Below the pieces are notes generated by a model, which saw nothing but the letters and a program-made list of their open reading frames with translations, was not told the origin of the DNA and made no database searches. Below are positions 42,833 to 49,282 of a stretch of DNA of 64,000 nucleotides, piece after piece (within the stretch, counting starts at the first letter, position 1; the number at the start of each line of letters is the position of its first letter). The stretch is from positions 1 to 64,000 of the forward strand of contig CAYVBK010000018.1 of assembly GCA_964449465.1 (NCBI GenBank). The letters are read 5' to 3'. Source of the stretch: CAYRXM01 sp964449465 (GTDB lineage Bacteria; Chloroflexota; Anaerolineae; JAFGEY01). A program made the position numbers and the translations under genes.

Positions 42833-43236
42833 GTTGGATACGGCAATTTCTGCGCGAAAATGGCCTGTTTCTGGCCCTCATCGTGGCCCTGGTGGCGGCC
42901 TTTTTGCTGCTGCGCACACGAGACAGCGGCCTGGCCTCCACCGAAGCATTTGACAGCCTGCTGCAAACCGGGCAGCCTGTGCTGGTAGAATTTTACAGCA
43001 ACACTTGAAGCGCCTGCCTGGTGGCCAAACCCATCGTGGATGGGATCGAAAAAGACCTGGCCGGGCGCGCCACGATGATTCGGCTGGATGTAACCAAAAA
43101 CGTTGGACAGCGCATCGCCTCAAGATACCAGGTGCGTGTGCTGCCCACCTTATTGATCCTGGATGAGCAGGGCCACATACGCCAGATGTATGAAGGTCTG
43201 CCGGACCGCCAGCAAATCAATGAATGGTTCAAATGA
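42829..43236 (+). CDS. Membrane-anchored thioredoxin-like selenoprotein (UxxC)
   Basis: 135 residues if the in-frame TGA at 43006-43008 (codon 60) is read as selenocysteine. Residues 12-28 are a membrane anchor (GLFLALIVALVAAFLLL), then a thioredoxin fold: VLVEFYSNT, U60-S-A-C63, LVAKPIVDGIEKDL, and the cis-Pro motif VLPTLLILDEQG. The TGA stands exactly where thioredoxins have the first active-site Cys, and the frame stays open with fold-typical sequence for 75 more codons. A stem-loop at 43030-43044 fits bacterial SECIS rules. Coupled by ATGA to thioredoxin. The domain would face outward, so it may act on extracytoplasmic thiols (inference). A sequencing error or a decayed Cys codon is the alternative; plain annotation would split this into two fragments. 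Confidence 0.8.
43006..43044 (+). promoter_or_regulatory. Candidate bacterial SECIS element 1
   Basis: After the TGA codon, CCCATC (43030-43035) and GATGGG (43039-43044) form a perfect 6-bp stem with a GTG loop. The loop begins 27 bases after the TGA. Bacterial SECIS rules as I know them ask for a loop 16-37 bases downstream, a G in its first two positions, and an upper stem of at least 4 bp; all are met. Confidence 0.6.
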
Positions 43237-43247
43237 ATACAGGTAGG

Positions 43248-43317
43248 GGCAACCTTTGCGGTTGCCCCTTTGCGGTTGTACGTATGGGCAGGGGCAGGCC
43301 CTGCCTCTACCGTTACT
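43248..43317 (+). repeat. REP-like hairpins between the two selenoprotein genes
   Basis: GGGGCAACC and GGTTGCCCC form a hairpin around a short TTTGC loop, followed by a GGGCAGGGGCAGGCCCTGCC unit related to the repeats at 5368 and 17808. It lies within the 122-bp gap between the coding regions. Otherwise the gap shows only the AGGAG site for the next gene. Confidence 0.65.
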
Positions 43318-43358
43318 CTATTGTACAAAAACAGCAATTTTTCACATCAGGAGAATGT

Positions 43359-43721
43359 ATGACAGACAAACAGGTTCACGTCGTGGTTTTGGGACACAGT
43401 CAAAACGAAATGTGCACTCGTGGCTGAGGCCCGCGCCGGTCTTCGGAGGAGACCACGCGGCGAGTCGCAGCCTTTTTACAAAACACCTATCACGGTCAGG
43501 TCAGCATAGATTATCATGACGCTGCCCATCCGCCGGTCAGTTCGCAATTTGCCGGCGTGTTGGCGCAGGCACAGACGAATGGCTGGCCTTTTCCTCTGGT
43601 ATTGGTCAACGACCAACCGGCAATGGCCGGTCACATTGACGCCTATAGCCTGATGTCCATCTTGAACGATACCTTGCAGGAGCAAACAGAGGATCGGCCA
43701 GAACCAGAAAGGAGCGCATAA
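43359..43721 (+). CDS. Small selenoprotein, YuzD-like redox fold (CxxxU), tentative
   Basis: 120 residues if the TGA at 43425-43427 (codon 23) is selenocysteine. Sequence around it is MCTRG-U-GPRR (Cys19, U23), right after a first beta strand VHVVVLGHS, as in thioredoxin-like redox sites. After the TGA come a helix (VAAFLQNTY), VSIDYHDAAHPP and FPLVLVNDQ, the order and wording of YuzD/DUF1462 thioredoxin-like proteins, to which the match is only partial. The start has AGGAG five bases upstream. The TAA stop overlaps the fmdB start as TAATG, which implies ribosomes do reach that stop. A stem-loop at 43431-43460 fits SECIS rules. Standard annotation would miss the gene or call a 22-residue peptide. 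Confidence 0.75.
43425..43460 (+). promoter_or_regulatory. Candidate bacterial SECIS element 2
   Basis: After the TGA, an outer stem CCGCG (43431-43435) with CGCGG (43456-43460) and an inner stem GGTCTTC (43438-43444) with GGAGACC (43448-43454, one G-U pair) enclose a GGA loop. The loop starts 17 bases after the TGA, with G first. Twelve base pairs make this stronger than element 1. Confidence 0.7.
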
Positions 43722-43927
43722 TGCCAATCTTTGAATATGTATGTGGGGAATGTGGGGCTCGCTTTGAAAAGCTGGTGCGCGGGTCGGCGCAGACAGCCCC
43801 CATCCGCTGCCCGCGCTGCGGCAGCGAACAGGTGGAAAAAGCCATCTCGGTGTTTGGGCGAGTCGGCGGCACGGCCACCGCATCCTCATCGGCCGGCAGT
43901 TCACACCAATGCGCCCCTTCGGGGTGA
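43721..43927 (+). CDS. FmdB family zinc-ribbon protein
   Basis: A 68-residue protein with the FmdB/CxxC-CxxC regulatory-type zinc ribbon: MPIFEYVCGECGARFEKL, then IRCPRCGSEQVEK, and a Ser/Gly-rich tail ending CAPSG. Its ATG shares one base with the stop of the upstream selenoprotein gene. The role of FmdB proteins is not settled; many sit in one-carbon or metal-related operons. The operon seems to end here. Confidence 0.85.
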   Translation: MPIFEYVCGECGARFEKLVRGSAQTAPIRCPRCGSEQVEKAISVFGRVGGTATASSSAGSSHQCAPSG

Positions 43928-43994
43928 GGCATCCATCGTCACTAGAGCCGGCGGCTCTTGAACTCAAAATATCCTGGTGTTTCACGCCATGTCG

Positions 43995-44027
43995 GAATCG
44001 GGCCAATACACTGTATTGGCCCGATTC
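43995..44027. repeat. Perfect 33-bp palindrome
   Basis: GAATCGGGCCAATACA, one central C, then TGTATTGGCCCGATTC: 16-bp perfect arms. It lies in the gene-free stretch 43928-44497 and has no T-run. It could extrude as a cruciform or be a protein-binding site. The rest of this 570-bp stretch is partly AT-rich (44110-44220) and holds the hairpins at 44349; I see no credible gene in it. Confidence 0.85.
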
Positions 44028-44348
44028 GCTGCCAGCCTATCCTGAAAAAATCGGAACTGAACAGGGCTTGTTTGCCTGGCCAGGTCTTGGCCTCAAATGC
44101 AACGATCTTGATCCTTCTTACTTTTGGTTCGTTCATTTTTGATGGACATATAAGAACCTTTAGATTAAAAACGATGTTTTATGAACTACCATCTAAAAAA
44201 GGACTGATGCCCATTTCACTGTAGAGGGCAACCTCGCCCACCCAGCCCCCCCAAAAGCCGCCCATATTCTGTCGGCAGGGACTGAAAACCAGGCCCAAGT
44301 CGTTCTTATGTCTGGCTATGGCCCTTGCCTGGTCTGCGACGACAGAAA

Positions 44349-44413
44349 ACACCCCGGTTTTCGGGGGGCAAAGCACCCCCGACGGGGTTTGTCAAGGGGC
44401 TGGCCCCTTGACA
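44349..44413 (+). repeat. Cluster of GC-rich hairpins
   Basis: Successive stems: an ACCCCGG-TTTT-CGGGG hairpin, a GGGGG...CCCCC pair and the perfect TGTCAAGGGGC (44390-44400) with GCCCCTTGACA (44403-44413). It might be a structured RNA, a remnant of a mobile element or a terminator group; I cannot assign it to a known family. Confidence 0.5.
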
Positions 44414-44497
44414 TAAAAAGGTATGTTGGCATAAAAGCTATGGTCAAATATGATCGGGCAATTTCAAGAACCCTGGAAAAAATGAGTGAACCGCAAG

Positions 44498-44980
44498 CTA
44501 ATCTGCTCGACCTGGAATATCGCGACGTAAAATGGCTTTGGCCCCCTCATTGGCAAACCAGCCTGGCACCACCGACACCAGCCTGAACCCCAACCGCCGA
44601 TAAAAAGTGAGCAAGGCTGCATCGTCGCCATCGGTATACAGCCACAGACGCTCATAACCGGCCGATTGCACCAGGTGTATGGCCTGATCCATCAAAGCAC
44701 GTGCCACACCCTGACGGCGATATTCGGGCAGCACGGCAATGTCAATGATCTGCGGCGGCTCGAGATCATTGATCAACCCGGTCGGATCAAACCATGTCCC
44801 GATAAAGCCCACAATCCGATCATCTCGTATGGCCACGTCATAGCGTGTGCCTCGGGCCACTTCGATGGCAATCAAATGGCGGATACCCTCTTCGGCATCC
44901 ACGCCAGTGGACATGCGAAAAAAAGGCAGCAAACCATTCAAATCGTCCAGATATTGTTCTATTTTGCACCGGTTATCCAT
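44498..44980 (-). CDS. GNAT family N-acetyltransferase
   Basis: A 160-residue single-domain GNAT. IIDIAVLPEYRRQGVARALMDQAI is the acetyl-CoA binding motif A (R-x-x-G-V/I-A), and LWLYTDGDDAALLTFYRRLGF is the typical motif B. The N-terminus has no extra domain. The substrate is unknown. AAGGA precedes the start. Its upstream region holds the DnaA-box-like cluster. Confidence 0.87.
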   Translation of the reverse strand: MDNRCKIEQYLDDLNGLLPFFRMSTGVDAEEGIRHLIAIEVARGTRYDVAIRDDRIVGFIGTWFDPTGLINDLEPPQIIDIAVLPEYRRQGVARALMDQAIHLVQSAGYERLWLYTDGDDAALLTFYRRLGFRLVSVVPGWFANEGAKAILRRDIPGRAD

Positions 44981-45057
44981 CGCTTATCCTTCTTTCTCCA
45001 CACCTTGTCTACCTGTTTATCCACAATATCCGCAGGTTTTCCACAGATTTATCCCCA
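44973..45057 (+). promoter_or_regulatory. Cluster of DnaA-box-like sites
   Basis: One perfect TTATCCACA (45017-45025), two single-mismatch boxes TTTTCCACA (45037-45045) and TTATCCCCA (45049-45057), and two weaker TTATCC sites (from 44973 and 44984), all in the same orientation within 85 bp. It lies between the GNAT start and the end of the PHP gene. It could be a DnaA-titration or regulatory site. The usual oriC neighbours (dnaA, dnaN, rpmH) are absent. Confidence 0.5.
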
Positions 45058-45066
45058 GTTCAACAA

Positions 45067-46461
45067 CTATTCACCAACCCGCACATAGATGGGGTTGCTC
45101 AACGCAAACGCCCACAAGGCAATTGGATCCTTGTCCAGCGGCACATTGGTCGGCTCGATCACTTCGATACGCACATAGTCATCGCTTTGCGCCACAACGT
45201 CCCAGCAATACACAAAATCGTCGCCCTGCACCGGCACGCGCTGCGCTTCACCGCCTTGATGTACAATGCGCAAAGCCCCGCCCTTTTCCGAGCAGCCACA
45301 CCCGCCCCGCACCCGGCAGCGAAACGAGATGTGATCGTCCGGGGCCACGCGCAAAACATCGCCCATCATAGCCGTCTGCTCGCCGGCCTGGGCAGTCAAT
45401 TCGAGTTGCGGGCCATGTGGCGATTGGGAGACAAAGACGTGTCCGGCGCGGATATGCGCCAGAATAGCCGGCTCGGACAGCTCTGGGGCATACACCCAGG
45501 TGGTCGGCGTTCCCACCTCGTATGATGTCAAGTCGGCCGAGGTGGCTCCCTCTGGCAGTGGCTTTTGGTGTCTGTCACTGCCGCCTACCAGCACAATGCG
45601 CCGATTTTGGCACAGCAAACCATCCCACCAGGCCAGCGATTCATAGTTCGAGGCCCCCCACCAGACCTGCCAGCCTTCGATGGCGTCGGCGTCCATATCA
45701 TCGGCAAATTCCCACGGCGGACCTCCATATTTGGGGTGGTTGATCGAAAACAACAGCCCCATCTGCCGCACCTGCTCGCGCAGCCACCGCATCTGCTCAT
45801 CGGTGATGGCGCGAAAATCCAACCATTCGCGGATTCCCCACACATTGGCGTGACCGCGATAGGTGGTCATTTCCATACCGGGGATGAGCAGCAGGTCGGC
45901 GCCGCTGTGCCGCGCCAGATCGGGCAGGTGGCTGAGGGTATTGTGTTCGGTGACGGCCAGGAAATCGAGGCCTTGCAAGCGAGCCGTGGTCGCCAGATCG
46001 GCCATACTGCCGGTGCCGTCCGAGTGATGGGTGTGACAGTGCAAGTCGCCGCGATACCAGCGTCCCTCTGTAGATATCTCTTGTTGTTCGCACGTCACCG
46101 TCAGTGTGACCTCACACCCTTCCGGCGCGATACGATACAACCCCAACAGCACGTGCCATACGCCGGGGTAAAGCGGGCCGGCCAGGTAGCCCGGCGTGGC
46201 CCGGTCTAAAGATATGGTAATGCGCTGACGCATGCTGCCGCTCCAGCCGCGAAACCCCTGCTCATCACCGCGCGGATCGATCAAACCCAAATCCAGGGTA
46301 TTTTTCGACGTGGGAGACTCGCCGGTGCCTGGCGTAAAAGCGTATTCGACCGTAATCGAGGTGACGTTCTCCGGCACGCTAAACGGCTCCAGCCAATACG
46401 GGTTGCGCTGCTGATCGGTAACAGTCAAAAACCGCTGAATGGTTTCACAGGATATCATCAT
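45067..46461 (-). CDS. CehA/McbA-type PHP-domain metallohydrolase
   Basis: A 464-residue protein. The PHP motif GDLHCHTHHSDGTG (residues about 140-155) has the metal-binding His-x-His and Asp, followed by FLAVTEHNTLSH, LLIPGMEMTTYRGHANVWGI and FSINHPKYGG with further ligands. The N-terminal 130 residues form a beta-sandwich, and the C-terminus has a second beta domain. CehA (carbaryl hydrolase)-like proteins act on phosphodiesters or esters. No signal peptide is obvious. Two ATGs (46461 and 46458) are possible. Confidence 0.85.
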   Translation of the reverse strand: MMISCETIQRFLTVTDQQRNPYWLEPFSVPENVTSITVEYAFTPGTGESPTSKNTLDLGLIDPRGDEQGFRGWSGSMRQRITISLDRATPGYLAGPLYPGVWHVLLGLYRIAPEGCEVTLTVTCEQQEISTEGRWYRGDLHCHTHHSDGTGSMADLATTARLQGLDFLAVTEHNTLSHLPDLARHSGADLLLIPGMEMTTYRGHANVWGIREWLDFRAITDEQMRWLREQVRQMGLLFSINHPKYGGPPWEFADDMDADAIEGWQVWWGASNYESLAWWDGLLCQNRRIVLVGGSDRHQKPLPEGATSADLTSYEVGTPTTWVYAPELSEPAILAHIRAGHVFVSQSPHGPQLELTAQAGEQTAMMGDVLRVAPDDHISFRCRVRGGCGCSEKGGALRIVHQGGEAQRVPVQGDDFVYCWDVVAQSDDYVRIEVIEPTNVPLDKDPIALWAFALSNPIYVRVGE

Positions 46462-46510
46462 CTAGCTGCACCTCATTTTACATATTGTGGCCTGGGTGTT
46501 AAATGTGAGT

Positions 46511-46548
46511 TGAGCCTGTCGAAACCAACGCCGGTTTCGACAGGCTCA
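46511..46548. repeat. Dispersed repeat, copy B, 16-bp hairpin
   Basis: TGAGCCTGTCGAAACC (46511-46526) and GGTTTCGACAGGCTCA (46533-46548) are perfect inverted copies around an AACGCC loop, just past the end of the permease gene. Shares CCAACGCCG and TTTCGACAGGCTCAATCGG with copy A at 27707. It may double as a terminator. Confidence 0.8.
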
Positions 46549-46556
46549 ATCGGTGG

Positions 46557-47924
46557 TTATTCGGCCACCTGCAGGCCGGGGAAAATCAAAAACACCAGGT
46601 TGAGCAAAATGCCACACACCGCGCCGGTAGCGATGGCCGGCAAGCCATTGGGAAAGAGGCCTGGCACGGTAATGGGGATGTTGCCCCCGCCGATGATCTG
46701 GCCGCCCAGAGCCACTGTGGTGATCACAGCGCCGATAGCCAGTTGGCGCGGGTCGAACAGGTTGACCTTTTTCTCTTGCATAATGGCAATGCCCTGCATG
46801 CCGATCACGCCGAACAAGTAGACCGCCAGCCCGCCGGTGACGGCCTGCGGCACCGTGTTGACCAGCCCGGCCAGCTTACCCACAAAGCCCAACAGCATGG
46901 CGATCACGCCGGCGGCCACCAAAGCCGGCCCCGAATAGTTGTGGGTGATCGCCATCAGCGAATTGTTCTCGCCGTAATTGGTGCCGGCCGCACCGCCCAG
47001 CAAGCCGTTGATGGCGTCGCCGATGCCGTCCAGCATCAGATTCAGGCCGATCAACTCGTCGAGGTGATAACGCGCCTTGCCCATCTGATCGGCAAGGCGA
47101 TCCACATACAGACTGATCTGATACAGGTGCGCCGTGCTTTCGGGGATGGTGGCGATGGCAATGATGGCAATGGCCGCCACGGCCTCCCAGGCGCGGGGAT
47201 CACCAAAGGCCGGCAGGGTCAGGCTCGGCATTTGCAGCCAGGCCGCCTGAACCAAAGGATCAAAATTGACCAGACCCAACGGCAGGCTGACCAGGTAGCC
47301 AACAATGGCCCCCAGCAAAATGGGAATCAGGCCGATGAATCCCTTGCCTTGCAAATAAATCGAAAACAGAATGGTGGAAATCAATGTGATCAGAGCCACC
47401 ACCACACTCTTGCCGGCCAGTGCGCCGGTGGGATCGCCGCTAAAGCACATCTTGACCGCCTCGCCAGCCAGGGCGATACCGATCACCAGCGCCACCGAAC
47501 CAGTGACCACCGGCGGCAGCACCTTGTCGAGAGCCTGTTTGCCCACAAAGCGAATCGCCAGTCCCACCAAAATGTTCACCACGCCAGTGGCCACAATGCC
47601 CACCTGCACCAGGCGCACCGTCTCGACACCGACATATACGCCAAACTCGGCTTTGGTCAGGGCCAGGATGGCCGCGATATAGCTGAAACTGGAGCCGTAA
47701 TAGAGCGGAATAAACTTTTTGCCCAGCCATTTAGACAGCAGCAAGGCGGTCACGGTGGACATGCCCGACGCAAACAACACCGTCGCCGGATCAAAGCCCA
47801 CCAGCAAAGCCACCAACACCGTCGCCGGGAACATGGTCAACACGTGTTGAAAGCCCAAGACGATCATTTTCCACAACGGCGGCACGTCATTGGGCAGATA
47901 ACCCGAAACCTGATTTTGGGACAT
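46557..47924 (-). CDS. Uracil/xanthine permease, UraA-like (NCS2)
   Basis: A 455-residue NCS2 transporter with about 14 hydrophobic segments. FQHVLTMFPATVLVALLVGF at the start and TNYGENNSLMAITHNYS, which is like the UraA motif TTYGEN-GVMAIT, point to uracil. Conserved residues Glu in the TNYGEN segment and GSVALVIGIALAG. It imports uracil by H+ symport. The start at 47924 follows GGAGGAG; a longer frame extends upstream without a good site. The 336-bp leader has a terminator-like hairpin at 48060. Confidence 0.88.
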   Translation of the reverse strand: MSQNQVSGYLPNDVPPLWKMIVLGFQHVLTMFPATVLVALLVGFDPATVLFASGMSTVTALLLSKWLGKKFIPLYYGSSFSYIAAILALTKAEFGVYVGVETVRLVQVGIVATGVVNILVGLAIRFVGKQALDKVLPPVVTGSVALVIGIALAGEAVKMCFSGDPTGALAGKSVVVALITLISTILFSIYLQGKGFIGLIPILLGAIVGYLVSLPLGLVNFDPLVQAAWLQMPSLTLPAFGDPRAWEAVAAIAIIAIATIPESTAHLYQISLYVDRLADQMGKARYHLDELIGLNLMLDGIGDAINGLLGGAAGTNYGENNSLMAITHNYSGPALVAAGVIAMLLGFVGKLAGLVNTVPQAVTGGLAVYLFGVIGMQGIAIMQEKKVNLFDPRQLAIGAVITTVALGGQIIGGGNIPITVPGLFPNGLPAIATGAVCGILLNLVFLIFPGLQVAE

Positions 47925-48059
47925 TTTTTTCTCCTCCATCGAAATCAATTGAAAAAAATCACACCAGCCGGGCTGACCGGGCCCGCGCCCCCTCAGCCAA
48001 ATCCTCCTCCCCAATCCGGTCGCCGCAGACCGATGCTGTCCTCATTGACGCGATGGCAT

Positions 48060-48099
48060 AAAAAAACGCCTTGTGGAAACAATATGTCCATCAGGCGTT
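48060..48099 (-). terminator. Leader terminator (putative attenuator) of the uracil permease
   Basis: Read on the minus strand, AACGCCT pairs with AGGCGTT (48065-48071 with 48093-48099) and is followed by a run of seven T: an intrinsic terminator about 135 bp before the permease start. A competing stem just upstream (TATATCC with GGACATA) overlaps its 5' arm, so a conditional switch is possible. Upstream, a CCTGAAAGAGGAGCC segment faintly resembles PyrR-binding loops; I do not claim a match. Confidence 0.7.
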
Positions 48100-48206
48100 G
48101 GATATAGATAAACGAGATAATTTGAGACCTACAGAACCTGTCACCGCTCGGCTCCTCTTTCAGGCAAATTGGGCGGATTGTACCACAACCCGCCCGGATG
48201 CGCAAG

Positions 48207-48253
48207 CCGCGTTGGTTTCGACAGCATTCTGCCGAATACACTCAACCCACGCG
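48207..48253. repeat. Dispersed repeat, copy C (inverted)
   Basis: On the opposite strand it reads like copy A: GGTTGAGTG, TTCGGCAGAATGC, TGTCGAAACCAACGCGG. It lies between the permease leader and the TIM-barrel/LysM gene. Minor differences suggest decay. Confidence 0.6.
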
Positions 48254-48260
48254 GTGAGAT

Positions 48261-49196
48261 TTATCTGACCCGCACAAGCCAACCATGTTCGAGCGTGCGC
48301 GGCTCGCGGAGCTTGCCTGCGGCGTCCCACAGATGGCCGTTCCAGTCCCAAAATTGGGCCATCGAGCAGCGATAATCGGCGCACAGCTTGATCATGGTGT
48401 CGCCGCGCTGCACAGTGACATATTGGCCCTCCACCGGCGGCTGCGGCGGCGGCTGATCGCGCGGGGTGATCGGGACGGCGGCCAGCAGCGGCCAGATGGC
48501 CTCTGGCACGACGCCGGCACGATACACGCTGAAAAAATGTGGCCGGTGACGGGCCAACCGCTCCAGCCAGATGCGGCTTTCATCTACCGAGAGCGGCTGC
48601 CGGCCATGCTCATCCTTGTAGAGGCCCAGCACCGGATAAACGGGCAAATCTGTTTTGAGCTGCGCCATCCACAGGCGCGCCTCACGCAACGTTGCCACAT
48701 CGAGCGTAAAAGCGGCGTCCCACTTGAACGTGGCATAGGCCTGAGGCATAAAACCGCCGCGACAAAACTGTGCCATTTCGTTGTAGGGAATGTCCTGGTT
48801 GGCCGAAATGTTGGGCAGCGAGGTGAAAAACATCACTTCGGGCGGCAGTTCGGTCTCGATCATCAACTGCCCCAACCGCCGCGCGCCGGCATGTCGACCG
48901 GCGGCCGGGCTTTCAATGTCAAACACCAGGCCGGCATACCCATCCAGGATGGTCTGGATGGCAACCTCGGCTTCGGCGTCGGGGTCATGGCAAGTGATCA
49001 CCGGCCAGGCCAGCGGAGCCAGTCCGGCACCGACAATGCGGCGCACCACTCGCCGAGATGCTTCGCCAAAATAATGGCCCTCTTGCCCGGTCTTGAACAA
49101 AACCATGCGCGCCCCGATGGCCTGCGCCATTTCGATGGCGCGCGGCACCTCGTCCTCGGTCCAGGCCCACACTCCTTTGCCGCTCAAGATACGCAT
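48261..49196 (-). CDS. TIM-barrel protein with C-terminal LysM-like domain
   Basis: A 311-residue protein. Residues 1-235 look like a glycoside-hydrolase-like TIM barrel (VWAWTEDEVPRAIEMA, YAGLVFDIES with a possible catalytic Asp/Glu, FMPQAYATFKWD, VYPVLGLYKDE). After a Pro/Gln linker comes a LysM-like domain (YVTVQRGDTMIKLCADYRC). This suggests a peptidoglycan- or chitin-binding hydrolase, though I cannot name the family and it has no signal peptide. The start at 49196 follows AAAGGAGG. GH25-like or DUF4015-like folds are possible. Confidence 0.65.
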   Translation of the reverse strand: MRILSGKGVWAWTEDEVPRAIEMAQAIGARMVLFKTGQEGHYFGEASRRVVRRIVGAGLAPLAWPVITCHDPDAEAEVAIQTILDGYAGLVFDIESPAAGRHAGARRLGQLMIETELPPEVMFFTSLPNISANQDIPYNEMAQFCRGGFMPQAYATFKWDAAFTLDVATLREARLWMAQLKTDLPVYPVLGLYKDEHGRQPLSVDESRIWLERLARHRPHFFSVYRAGVVPEAIWPLLAAVPITPRDQPPPQPPVEGQYVTVQRGDTMIKLCADYRCSMAQFWDWNGHLWDAAGKLREPRTLEHGWLVRVR

Positions 49197-49282
49197 ATTT
49201 CCTCCTTTTGACTCCATTTGCCCCATCGGGACGGATGCAAGACCCGCCCCTACATGATCATCCATTGTTGCACCGCCGATTT

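Noticed and set aside
43925..43958. A third possible selenocysteine TGA at the end of the FmdB gene, with a 6-bp stem and GGC loop 22 bases downstream
   Set aside because: Only five more codons follow before a TAG that lies in the stem itself, and FmdB proteins normally end in a Ser/Gly-rich tail like this one. Treated as the true stop.
44308..44586. A 92-codon plus-strand frame in the hairpin region
   Set aside because: No motif, no ribosome site, and it overlaps the GNAT gene and the hairpins.
44973..45057. Calling the DnaA-box cluster the replication origin
   Set aside because: No dnaA, dnaN, rpmH or gidA nearby and no clear AT-rich unwinding element next to it; listed only as a site cluster.
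48060..48180. Purine (guanine) riboswitch in the permease leader
   Set aside because: Some J1/2- and J2/3-like words occur (CTCGTTTATC, GTTTCCACA), but P3 and the closing P1 are not present.
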